A DNA stretch of 64,000 nucleotides, from assembly GCA_000720535.1 (NCBI GenBank), contig JOAZ01000035.1:1-64000 (forward strand), given 5' to 3'. Position 1 is the first letter of the stretch. Each line of letters opens with the position of its first letter. Position numbers and translations under genes: made by a program. Shown piece after piece: positions 1-7,763 of the stretch. Source of the DNA: Streptomyces halstedii. GTDB lineage: Bacteria > Actinomycetota > Actinomycetes > Streptomycetales > Streptomycetaceae. The notes beneath the pieces were generated by a model, which was not told the DNA's origin, searched no databases, and saw only the letters and a list, made by a program, of their open reading frames with translations.

Positions 1-42
1 GGAAACGCTCCCGAAGCCCCGCAAGATCACGCTCAACGCCCA

Positions 43-85
43 CGGTCCTCGCAACTCCCACAGATCGCGGGTGTTGCGAGGACCG
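43..85. terminator. Inverted repeat in the left flank
   Basis: A perfect 13-bp stem (43-55 with 73-85) encloses a 17-nt loop, just outside the left end of the element. There is no U-tract, so terminator function is inferred only from the stem. It could end a gene lying left of the window or be an internal end of another element. Confidence 0.4.
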
Positions 86-97
86 TTAGAACCCAAG

Positions 98-192
98 AGC
101 GGTGGGGCCCTTCGACGTATTGCCCGGTGAGAGCAATGGCGGAGGATACGAGATTCGAACTCGTGAGGGGTTGCCCCCAACACGCTTTCCAA
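98..192. repeat. attL direct repeat (tRNA-Ser 3' fragment)
   Basis: Identical base for base to 30562-30656. It contains the 3' half of tRNA-Ser(GGA) on the minus strand, from the anticodon loop to the encoded CCA, plus about 39 bp beyond the 3' end. To the right of 192 the sequence leaves the tRNA, so this copy is not a functional tRNA gene. It is interpreted as attL. Confidence 0.92.
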
Positions 193-288
193 ATGTTCGT
201 ACGGGAGTCCGGCGGGGGCCGTAGGTGTCCTGACCTGCGGCGGAGCGTTCAGGGCGCCCCTGTCCGGACGGGCTCGGACGGAGGCGAA

Positions 289-308
289 TGAGACCAAGAC
301 TGAGACCA
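289..308. repeat. Paired TGAGACCA repeats near the left end
   Basis: Two copies of TGAGACCA start at 289 and 301, 12 bp apart, and the same pair with the same spacing sits at 30518-30537 by the right end. Their paired position at both ends suggests arm-type integrase or excisionase sites; that role is inferred. Confidence 0.55.
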
Positions 309-408
309 AACCCTGGTCGGTCATCGCAGTCGGCGTGGGCCTCGTGGTCACAGCTGCGAGCTGAATTGGGCCGCAGGTCGGAGAACGAGTGAGTGGCCTG
401 ATGGGTAT

Positions 409-705
409 CTAGCTGGGGTCCGTCGAGTCGGCAGACTCGACGGCGGGGTGTCCCGCGTCCTCCTCTGTGTCCTTCACAGCGCGGCCAAGCCCTGCCTTGC
501 GGCGCGGTTCTGCCTCGACGGGCTGGGCTACGGGCGGCTGGCCGGTGCGCCAGGCCGTGTACAAGCTGGCCAGAGCGATGGTGACGGCAGCTAGGGATTC
601 TGGCGACAGCCCCAGGGCCACCAGCGTGACCCCCGTCGCGAGAACCATGACGAAGGCGATGAGGTCCAGAACGCGGGAGCGCTGGAGCAAGGAGGGACGG
701 CGCAT
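409..705 (-). CDS. Small membrane protein, unknown function
   Basis: A 98-residue protein with two closely spaced hydrophobic segments (about residues 13-33 and 36-52) and a charged, acidic C-terminal tail, which suggests a small integral membrane protein with a cytoplasmic tail. The ATG is preceded by a purine-rich AGAGGA about 10 nt upstream. It is the first gene inside the left end and is divergent from the NaeI-like gene. No family is recognised. Nothing but weak RBS evidence and hydrophobicity argues that it is real. Confidence 0.5.
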   Translation of the reverse strand: MRRPSLLQRSRVLDLIAFVMVLATGVTLVALGLSPESLAAVTIALASLYTAWRTGQPPVAQPVEAEPRRKAGLGRAVKDTEEDAGHPAVESADSTDPS

Positions 706-831
706 TGGTACGGAATCCTCTCGTGACGGGCTGTGGTGATCAGCCTTCCCTTCTGGTCCCGTCGCGCGCTATGATTTCTTAGTTCTACCTGAGAAAATAC
801 GGCATCTGTCGAGAGATTGAATGGGGTCAGT

Positions 832-2604
832 ATGGCGTCCCAGGCCCGAGGCGGCCGTCCTGCTGGACCTCCTTCGACAGGCTCGGAAGCCGTGGACGCG
901 GTGGTGCTGCTCCTGCTGGACATACGCAAGCAGGCGGGGCTCTCAGTTGAGGACCTCCATGAACTGCTCCGAACCGGTGGGCAGCTGGGTGAGCAGTTGC
1001 CTGCCAGGTCGACGCTCTATCGCAAGCTGAGCGGTACCGGACTAACGAATGAGCGCCGTCTGGTTGAGGCAGTGATTGAGGTCTGCGTCCCGGATGAACA
1101 GCGTGCCGTCGCTCTGCGGGAACGTGCCGTCGGCCTGTTGCGCCAAGCCTGGTCGAAGGATGTCGAGCCGGTTCCGCCACGGCCTGAGGTGCCCGCGATT
1201 GACAACGGCTCGATGGCCGAACTGATCAAAGTCCAGCGCGAGTTGATCGGCGTCCAGGCTCAACTTGCTTCCGCGCTCCACACGGCTGCAGAGGCCGAGC
1301 GGGAAGCGGCCCGATCGCGCGCGTTGGTGACCACGCTGCTGGTTCTCGGGGCTGTCAGGGCCACCGCACTCGGGGATGCTTCTGCTCCCAATACTGCCCC
1401 CGGGCTGCGGTCTCGCCTCGCGGATGTCGTGGCCGAACGGGACGAGGCGAGGCAAGCTCTGCGCGCTGCACAACTCCGCCTGGCTGAGGCTGAGGAGCTG
1501 CTTGCTGCCAGCACCATGGGCCCAGTAGATACCGCCCAGGCCGGTCGTCAAGAGTGGCCGACGATCCGTAGGGACGCCGTCAACGGGTCCACTCCCGCTG
1601 CTACCCCTGGCCGGGCAGCCGGTCGGGTTGCGCTGGATACAAGTGCCTCACCCGTCGAGCCTGACACTGAGCGGGGAGTGGTGTCCCTGTCGGAGCAGCA
1701 GGTCCAGGCACTGGAGCACGACCCCGGATTGGCCGAGGTCCTCGCGGAGATGCTGCGCCTCGACCCGGACGGCAGCCGAATGGGGGCCGTGATCGACGGA
1801 GCGGGACGGCATCTACTTGATCCCGCGCACACCGGTCGCTATCTCTGGTCCCAGCTCACCAAGGGCGAGAAGACTGGCTTGGGTGTCGCCGTGGGGCATC
1901 GCATCCAGCGTGAGTTGGGCCTCGCCGATGGATTGCATCTGGACTTCAGAGTGGTCGGGCACGAGGTCGACATGAGGTTCACGACGGGTGGCAACTGGAT
2001 GTTCCCGCCCGAACTCCAGGGCGGTCTATGCCTGCTTGTCCGGGCCGACGATGCGAGCGGCCAATGGAGCCTTGGCCTGCTGCGGGTGAGGCCCGAACTG
2101 ATGCGAACTGGCGCTAATCGGGATGGCAAACGTGGACTGAGTGCGCAGGGACGGAGCGCGATCCACTGGATCCACCGCGACCTTCCCCTGCCCGAGCATG
2201 CCCTGCGGCAGCTGCCTGCCGATGTGGTGGCCGCGATCTTCGCCAAGTCCTCGGGGCAGGCTCGCACTGAGGAGCTGTTTCAGCAGGCCCAACTGACTGC
2301 GATCACCACAGCAGACCTTTCCGCTGTCACCATGCAGCTCGACGGCGTAAAGCGGGCACGGGAGGCACGACGTAGGCTTGCCAGCCGGGGTGTGCTCATA
2401 CTGAATGGCACCCATTCTCGCGATTGCGAGTGGGCTTCGGCCCTTGACCTGCCCGTTCTCGCGCCGAGTATCTGGATGAGCGTTCGGCTCACTCCGGCAC
2501 CCCAGCACGACGACAGCCCCACAATTACGCTTAACGGCATCCCATGGCGCGTGGCCCGCCCAGGCGACCCCGAGACCCCGCTGCCTACGGCTGTCCTCAG
2601 ATGA
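832..2604 (+). CDS. HTH/coiled-coil protein with NaeI-like endonuclease domain
   Basis: A 590-residue protein. Residues 15-105 look like the N-terminal helical DNA-binding region of many Streptomyces regulators (STLYRKLSG motif). Residues about 125-235 are rich in heptad-like Ala/Glu/Arg helices, likely coiled coil. From about residue 340 the protein follows the NaeI-family restriction endonuclease pattern: KTGLGVAVG, then HLDF, EVDMRFT, WMFPPEL, GANRDGK and a C-terminal MQLDGVKRAREA segment. In R.NaeI the catalytic triplet is D-C-K; here it is D380-M-R382, so the catalytic lysine is replaced by arginine and cleavage may be lost. No methyltransferase is adjacent. Start chosen at ATG 832; an in-frame TTG lies at 817. 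A DNA-binding regulator or modified nuclease are both possible. Confidence 0.75.
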   Translation: MASQARGGRPAGPPSTGSEAVDAVVLLLLDIRKQAGLSVEDLHELLRTGGQLGEQLPARSTLYRKLSGTGLTNERRLVEAVIEVCVPDEQRAVALRERAVGLLRQAWSKDVEPVPPRPEVPAIDNGSMAELIKVQRELIGVQAQLASALHTAAEAEREAARSRALVTTLLVLGAVRATALGDASAPNTAPGLRSRLADVVAERDEARQALRAAQLRLAEAEELLAASTMGPVDTAQAGRQEWPTIRRDAVNGSTPAATPGRAAGRVALDTSASPVEPDTERGVVSLSEQQVQALEHDPGLAEVLAEMLRLDPDGSRMGAVIDGAGRHLLDPAHTGRYLWSQLTKGEKTGLGVAVGHRIQRELGLADGLHLDFRVVGHEVDMRFTTGGNWMFPPELQGGLCLLVRADDASGQWSLGLLRVRPELMRTGANRDGKRGLSAQGRSAIHWIHRDLPLPEHALRQLPADVVAAIFAKSSGQARTEELFQQAQLTAITTADLSAVTMQLDGVKRAREARRRLASRGVLILNGTHSRDCEWASALDLPVLAPSIWMSVRLTPAPQHDDSPTITLNGIPWRVARPGDPETPLPTAVLR

Positions 2605-2773
2605 TCGGCGTTGTCCCCTCACAGGCGTGAGGAAGTACGGCGGTATCGTCACCCTTTGAGTAAGCCCCCGTAGGTGGATGAGGGGAGCGCCGTTTGCCAG
2701 CCATTGGCTGATCAGCGCCCTTACGCTTCAGCGCCGCCTCCTTGATCCTGCTGTGCCGGACCAAAGGAGGGCC

Positions 2774-3478
2774 ATGGCGGCGGCACGGAAGCGGCGGGTA
2801 TCGGCTGCGCGTAAGCGTCGCCAGCGGCGACTCAAGATCGGCGCCATCGCTGGGGGCGTGAGCGTTGTTGCGCTGGTGGTCTTCTGGAGCGTGATCTGGC
2901 CCTATCTCGTCGGTGCACTTGCTCTCAGTAGCGTCGGCGGTGGCGGGTGGTGGCTGTGGCGCACCGATCGTTTCGTCAGAGGAAGCGATCGGCAGTGGCG
3001 GCATGACGAGGCCGTGAAGGCAGGGCACCGGACGCTCGCTGAGGTCGACGCGATGATGGGGACGGAGTTCGAGGACTTCGTTGCGGAGCTGTGCCGGCGC
3101 GACGGGTGCACCAACGTGCGGAGGGTAGGGGGCTCGCACGATAACGGGGCTGACGTGCTGGGGTGCCTTCCCGATGGGCGGAGCATGGTGATCCAGTGCA
3201 AGCGGTATACGCCCAAGAGCAAGATCCCCAGCCGGGAGATGCGGGACCTGCTCGGAGCGAAGGTGCACTTCAAGGTCGACGTGGCGATCTTCGTGGCCAC
3301 GACGTACTTCAGCGGGCCGGCTGAGGAGTTCGCCACTGAGAACGACATCCTCGCCGTCCACCGTGATCACCTCGGACTCTGGAACAACGGGGCCTCGCTG
3401 CTGTCGCTCGGCGCGGTGAACGGCCTGGGGCAGGGAGACCGGAGGCATCGGGAACGCTGGAAGGAGACGTACGGGTAA
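2774..3478 (+). CDS. Membrane-anchored Mrr-type restriction endonuclease
   Basis: A 234-residue protein. A basic N-terminus is followed by hydrophobic segments (about residues 22-65), then a C-terminal Mrr_cat-like PD-(D/E)xK domain with the expected elements: E100 in TEFEDFV, D127 in NGADVLG, and the Q141-C-K143 triplet. Such proteins are modification-dependent or structure-specific nucleases, here apparently tethered to the membrane. The start is ATG 2774 because AAAGGAGG lies 3-4 nt before it. It follows the NaeI-like gene on the same strand with a 169-bp gap, so the pair could form a nuclease module. Substrate unknown. Confidence 0.8.
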   Translation: MAAARKRRVSAARKRRQRRLKIGAIAGGVSVVALVVFWSVIWPYLVGALALSSVGGGGWWLWRTDRFVRGSDRQWRHDEAVKAGHRTLAEVDAMMGTEFEDFVAELCRRDGCTNVRRVGGSHDNGADVLGCLPDGRSMVIQCKRYTPKSKIPSREMRDLLGAKVHFKVDVAIFVATTYFSGPAEEFATENDILAVHRDHLGLWNNGASLLSLGAVNGLGQGDRRHRERWKETYG

Positions 3479-3518
3479 GAGAGTCTCTCGGCGGACGTAG
3501 TGGCTGGCTTGTGGCTAT

Positions 3519-4133
3519 CTATTGGGTAGGTCGCTGAAGGTCAGGTGCCACTCGTTGATGGGCGGGCAGAAGGCGGAGGTCGGCGAAGTGCCAGGGCGTC
3601 TTCGCGGCGGTGGTGAAGGCGGCGGGTCCTTCTGGGAGGTGGGTGAGGACGCCCAGCAGGAGGGTGTGGGAGACGGCCAGGAGTGGGCCGTGGCGCCCAG
3701 AGGTGTGGTGGAGGAAGGCGGCGCAGTGGCGGGCGCGGGTATGGAGGTCGGTGAGGCTTTCGCCGTCTTCGCAGCGCAGAGAGGGATTGGCGAGGCGGCG
3801 GGCTCGCCAGGCGCGGTAGGCCGGCGGGTAGGTCTCCGCCGTGCGGCCGAGAACGATGCTCGGGGCGCGCCATTCGGCAAGGAGGCCGGAGGCGGCCACG
3901 ATCGGCAGGCCCGAGAGGTGCGAGATGAGGGTGGCGGTCTGACGGGCGCGGGGGATCGGGCTGGTGACGATCGCGGTGACGCCCTCAGGGAGGGGCAGGG
4001 AGCGGCGTACCTGCTCGCGGCCCTCCTGCGTGAGGGCGGCTTCATGCGGGGCGTGGTAGCCGGGGCGGTGACCTTCGTAGGCGCCGTGGCGCATGAGCCA
4101 GATGTCAGCCAAGGATCCAGCCTCCGTCGACAC
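3519..4133 (-). CDS. Histidine phosphatase family protein
   Basis: A 204-residue protein of the phosphoglycerate-mutase-like histidine phosphatase superfamily. The phospho-acceptor RHG motif is at the N-terminus (LMRHGAYEG), an arginine lies in SPIPRARQT, and the second catalytic His is in LLAVSHTLLLG. These enzymes remove phosphate from sugars, nucleotides or other small molecules; the substrate is not predictable. It is the last gene of the minus-strand operon and overlaps the SDR gene by 29 bp (GTG start; an alternative TTG at the SDR stop would shorten the overlap). Confidence 0.82.
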   Translation of the reverse strand: MSTEAGSLADIWLMRHGAYEGHRPGYHAPHEAALTQEGREQVRRSLPLPEGVTAIVTSPIPRARQTATLISHLSGLPIVAASGLLAEWRAPSIVLGRTAETYPPAYRAWRARRLANPSLRCEDGESLTDLHTRARHCAAFLHHTSGRHGPLLAVSHTLLLGVLTHLPEGPAAFTTAAKTPWHFADLRLLPAHQRVAPDLQRPTQ

Positions 4134-4854
4134 GCAGGGTCTGGCCGGTGATGAAGCCGGCGTCGTCGGTTGCGAGGAAGGCGACGGCCGAGGCGATGTC
4201 CTCCGGGCGGCCCCGGCGCGGGACGCACTGGCGGGCGAGCTGCCGGGCGGTCATGGCTTCCGGGTCGTCGACGACGGTGTCCTCAGCGGGGACGCGGATG
4301 GAACCGGGGGCGACACAGTTCACGGTGATGCCGACGGGACCGAGTTCGCGTGCGAGGGCACGGGTGAGTCCTTCGAGGCCGGCCTTGGCACTGATGTAGC
4401 CGGCGAGGTCGTGACGGCCCGCCGTGGCGAGGACTGAGCCGATGGTGATGATCCGGCCCCAGCCGACGGCCGTCATGGCAGGGGTCAGCTCGTGGGCCAG
4501 GAGGTAGTGGCTGGTCAGGTTAGAGGCCAGAGCCTCGTCCCAGTGAGCCGGCGTTGTCTCCGTCCACGTGCGGCGGGGGTAGGCGCCGGCGTTGCTGACC
4601 AGGATGTCGATTGGGCCGAGCTGGTCGTGGGCCTGGTGGCACAGGGCGCGCACGGCCTCGGCGTCTCGGAGGTCGGCTGCCAGGGAGATTGTGGCGCCGC
4701 CACTGCCGGTGATGTGGGCGGTGAGCTCGGCTGCGGCCAGACCGTCGTCGAGGTGCGCGAGGGCGACGGTGGCGCCGTCGGCGGCGAGACGGCGGGCGAT
4801 GGCCGAGCCGAGGCCGCCGGTGGCTCCGCTGACCAGGGCGGTGCGGCCGTTCAT
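4105..4854 (-). CDS. SDR family oxidoreductase
   Basis: About 250 residues with the classical short-chain dehydrogenase layout: Rossmann motif TGGLGSA near the N-terminus, NAG (VSNAGAY), catalytic Ser in IGSV, the YxxxK pair in YISAKAG, and a C-terminal GGW segment. It is probably an NAD(P)H-dependent reductase of a sugar or hydroxy compound; FabG-like sequence alone does not fix the substrate. I chose the ATG at 4854 because it forms an ATGA overlap with the upstream kinase stop, as at other junctions in this operon; an in-frame ATG at 4866 is the alternative. Confidence 0.85.
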   Translation of the reverse strand: MNGRTALVSGATGGLGSAIARRLAADGATVALAHLDDGLAAAELTAHITGSGGATISLAADLRDAEAVRALCHQAHDQLGPIDILVSNAGAYPRRTWTETTPAHWDEALASNLTSHYLLAHELTPAMTAVGWGRIITIGSVLATAGRHDLAGYISAKAGLEGLTRALARELGPVGITVNCVAPGSIRVPAEDTVVDDPEAMTARQLARQCVPRRGRPEDIASAVAFLATDDAGFITGQTLRVDGGWILG

Positions 4855-5987
4855 GGGGCCGGGCATGGCGACTCCAGCGGGCAGAAGTAGGTGGTGGGGT
4901 CGAAGGTGGGGCTCATGGCCTCGGCGAGCCGGGCGAGGAGGACAAGCCGGTCCTCGGGGGCCAGGTCGGCCAGGTTGTAGACGCCGAGGATGCGCGTGGC
5001 GAGGTAGGGGCGGAGCAGGTTCGCCAGGTCCTCGCCGGGCCAGAGACGGTCCGCGACCGGTCGTACGAGTTTGTTCCAGTACGCGGTCACGGCGGCTCGC
5101 CGGGGTGCAGAGAGGTGCGGCGTGTAGTCGATGTGGATGGTGCTGGTGGTGTGGTCGATCGCCGCTCGTCGGATCTCAGGGGTGTTGGCCGGGATGTGGG
5201 TGAAGGCGGCGGGGTGGTCGGCGAAGGCGGTCGGGTTGTACGTGGGTACGAGCCAGCCGCCGAGAGCGGAGGCGTACCAGAGGAAGTTGGCGAACTCGCC
5301 GGGGATGCTGTTCATTCCCGCGGTGTCGTAGTCGAACCAGGCGAGCGGGTGGGCGAGGTTGACGTCGGTGGGGTCGCCTTGGGTGAGGGCCGCCCAGACC
5401 GGCTCTGCCGTGGCGAAGTGCGCGCGCAGCCAACGGAGGGTGGCGGCCCAATCCAGGTGGTGTCGGCGGCCGTTGATCTTCAGGGCGTAGGTGTTGAGGC
5501 GGGATACCGGGATGTCGACGAGGCCGTCGGCGATCAGGAAGTCCTTGCCGGCGTAGTACGCGTCGAGTCGGCCGCCGGGTGCCGCGCGGTCCCAGTACAG
5601 CTTGCGGACGACGTGCGCCGGATCGGCCGGCCATGCCGTTGTGAGGATGACCTCCTGGTACGCGGCCGTGAGCTGGTCCATGTAGGTGTGGAGGTGGCTG
5701 GTCGGCCCGTCTGTGTTGAGGAGGTCGAGCAGAAGTCCCTGGTCGGTGCCGCCGGGCAGGCGTTCGTACGCGAGGAGGTGTCCGCCCGGTACACGCAGGT
5801 GGGTGTGGAGGGCGGGAACGCGGTAGTGCCGGGCCAGGCGGGCATGGCCGCGGATCTCCTCGCGAGCCTCGGCCGGGTTGCGGGTGTACTTCAGGAGTAG
5901 CGAGTGGCCGAAGAGGTCGACCGGGCAGAGCAGGTTGCGGGTGAAGCGCCGCACCGGTCCGACCCGAAAGAGAGGCTGGAAGGTCAT
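4851..5987 (-). CDS. Aminoglycoside-phosphotransferase-like kinase
   Basis: 378 residues related to the APH/choline-kinase-like fold. A Brenner-type catalytic segment appears as QGDPTDVNL (His of the usual HGD replaced by Gln), followed by WFDYDTAG for the metal-binding DFD-like motif. An N-terminal region with HSLLLKYTR and YERLPGG fits the ATP-binding lobe. It probably phosphorylates a small molecule such as a sugar or nucleoside rather than conferring drug resistance. It starts with an ATGA overlap on the glycosyltransferase stop and is therefore translationally coupled. Confidence 0.72.
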   Translation of the reverse strand: MTFQPLFRVGPVRRFTRNLLCPVDLFGHSLLLKYTRNPAEAREEIRGHARLARHYRVPALHTHLRVPGGHLLAYERLPGGTDQGLLLDLLNTDGPTSHLHTYMDQLTAAYQEVILTTAWPADPAHVVRKLYWDRAAPGGRLDAYYAGKDFLIADGLVDIPVSRLNTYALKINGRRHHLDWAATLRWLRAHFATAEPVWAALTQGDPTDVNLAHPLAWFDYDTAGMNSIPGEFANFLWYASALGGWLVPTYNPTAFADHPAAFTHIPANTPEIRRAAIDHTTSTIHIDYTPHLSAPRRAAVTAYWNKLVRPVADRLWPGEDLANLLRPYLATRILGVYNLADLAPEDRLVLLARLAEAMSPTFDPTTYFCPLESPCPAP

Positions 5988-7144
5988 CGCCCCACCTCGT
6001 TGAGTAGTTCGAGGCTGAACTGGGCCAGCATGGCGGGCGGGATGGCGTCCATGTGCACGTCCGTGTCCGGGGCGATGGCGTCGCGGACGGGGCAGAGGTC
6101 GCCCTGGTGCATGCGGTCGGACAGGTTGGTGGCGACGGCGTGGTGGTGCGGCAGGCCGGTGCGCCACTTGCTGTGGCTGTGGCGTGCGTTCAGGCCGATG
6201 ACCGGCGGGCCACCGGCATCCCGGCCGCCGCGCGCCATCGCGGCGAGGTGGGTGAGGCCGGTGTCGTTGCCGACGATCAGGTGGCAGTGCGGGAAGAGGT
6301 CGGCGAGGTGGTCGGCCGGCATCCCGTCGATGTGGAGGGCCTGCACGTGGCGACGGGGAGCCTCCGTCGTGACGCGGAGGCCGCCGCCCGGGTTGCCGCC
6401 GATGAGCAGCAGCCGGGCCTGGGCCTGTTGTGCCTCGGCAATGTGCTCGGCAAGGGCGATGTAGCGCTGGGAGGTGTAGTCCTTGCGCTCCGGCCAACTG
6501 GTGGCGGTGATGGCGGCGAGGGTCACACCGCCCAGCCAGCCCACCGAGCGCAGCTCCTCCACGAGCTTGTTCGGCCCGGTCGCGAGGGTGGGAGCGAACG
6601 GAGCCGTGCCGGGCAGGCGGATGCCGAGGCGACGCTCCAGAGCCAGGTAGTGGCGGGCGGGCAGGTCCGGGTGGGCGCGGCCGTCGCTCGACCAGCACGG
6701 CGGGGCGGCTGGGTCGAGCACCAGGCTCACCGCCGCCTCCGAGCCGTATGCCTCGATGCCCGTACGGTCGCCGATCACGGCCCGCCAGCCGTTGGGAGCG
6801 GTGGCCTGGGGCTGCGTGATCAGCCCAGTGCGGGCGATCAGTCCCGCGTATGGACCCACCGCCCGTACGGCCACGCGTACCGACCGCAGCCGCAGCCAGT
6901 CGAGGACCGCGCGGACCCCCGACAGTGCGAGGAGCGTGTCACCGAGCTTCCCCTCGAAGGCCACGACGACCTCGCCGCACCCGCTCAGGCGGTGGACGAG
7001 CTCGGCGGAGGCGGCCAGCGGGAGCGGTGCGCCGATGGGAACGCTGTCCCGGTCGTACCCGAGCGGGGTGGTGTGGACGGCCCCGGCGGGGATGACCAGG
7101 GAACCGTGGTGGAACCGGATCCCCGCCGGGGCCACAGCTGTCAT
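5984..7144 (-). CDS. Glycosyltransferase family 9-like protein
   Basis: 386 residues with the heptosyltransferase (GT9, GT-B fold) pattern. The N-terminal GKLGDTLLALSGVRAV corresponds to the GDxLLxTP-like acceptor motif. The C-terminal LLLIGGNPGG and HLIVGNDTGLTHLAA correspond to the nucleotide-sugar region with the conserved NDTG-H segment. GT9 enzymes normally build LPS, which Gram-positive Streptomyces lacks, so the acceptor here must be something else. It overlaps both neighbours by 4 bp. The ATG at 7144 sits at the stop of the PRTase gene. Confidence 0.8.
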   Translation of the reverse strand: MTAVAPAGIRFHHGSLVIPAGAVHTTPLGYDRDSVPIGAPLPLAASAELVHRLSGCGEVVVAFEGKLGDTLLALSGVRAVLDWLRLRSVRVAVRAVGPYAGLIARTGLITQPQATAPNGWRAVIGDRTGIEAYGSEAAVSLVLDPAAPPCWSSDGRAHPDLPARHYLALERRLGIRLPGTAPFAPTLATGPNKLVEELRSVGWLGGVTLAAITATSWPERKDYTSQRYIALAEHIAEAQQAQARLLLIGGNPGGGLRVTTEAPRRHVQALHIDGMPADHLADLFPHCHLIVGNDTGLTHLAAMARGGRDAGGPPVIGLNARHSHSKWRTGLPHHHAVATNLSDRMHQGDLCPVRDAIAPDTDVHMDAIPPAMLAQFSLELLNEVGR

Positions 7145-7716
7145 TCCGCGCCCTCGATCGTGGTGAGCGAGACGAGCGGGAGACCGAGGTCGGTGAGCAG
7201 GTCGCGGGCTCCGCGGGTCGTGTCCTCCACCAGGCAGGCCGCCGCCAGCGGGACGGCGCCGACCTCGCGGAGGCGGCGGGTGAGATCGGCCAAGGTCCGG
7301 CCGGTGGTGATCTCGTCGTCCACGATGACGATGCGCTGCCCGGGAGTGATGCCGTACGCGAAGACGTCCGTGCGCATCGCGTGGGGCTCGCTGAAGCGGA
7401 CCGCGCCGTCGAGGGGCAGGTGCAGCTTCCAAGCGATCTTGTACGGGAGCTGAGCGGCGCCGGCGAGGGAGACGGTCGGCAGGATGCCGCCGGCGTCCAG
7501 GCCGAGGAGGAAGTCCACGGAGCCGAGCCCGTCCGGCACCTGCTCCTGGAGCAGACGCCACAGGTCGGCTCCGCTGTTGGCGAGGGTCTCGGGGTGGACC
7601 GGGTGCTCCAGGCCGTCCAGGGAATGGATGACGCGCTCGCGGCGGCTCGTGGCTCCGACGCTGAGCCGTTCGACGATCCGGGCGGTGAAGGACGGCACGG
7701 CGATGGTTTCGGGCAT
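7141..7716 (-). CDS. Phosphoribosyltransferase-like protein
   Basis: 191 residues of the type I PRTase fold. The 13-residue PRPP loop is IVIVDDEITTGRT, preceded by a substrate segment FLLGLDAGGILPT. The family transfers a phosphoribosyl group to a base, or salvages or degrades nucleotides; some members only sense PRPP. The RBS AGGAGCTT precedes the ATG by 5-6 nt. It is followed by the glycosyltransferase with an ATGA overlap. The DUF4254 fusion gene upstream ends 47 bp away. Substrate base unknown. Confidence 0.82.
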   Translation of the reverse strand: MPETIAVPSFTARIVERLSVGATSRRERVIHSLDGLEHPVHPETLANSGADLWRLLQEQVPDGLGSVDFLLGLDAGGILPTVSLAGAAQLPYKIAWKLHLPLDGAVRFSEPHAMRTDVFAYGITPGQRIVIVDDEITTGRTLADLTRRLREVGAVPLAAACLVEDTTRGARDLLTDLGLPLVSLTTIEGAE

Positions 7717-7763
7717 GGCGAAGCTCCTGTCGGACGGAGAACGAGGGAGGGGAGGGAGACTGT

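Noticed and set aside
193-400. Possible gene at the left end of the element
   Set aside because: Frames are short and lack an RBS; the stretch holds the TGAGACCA pair and looks non-coding.
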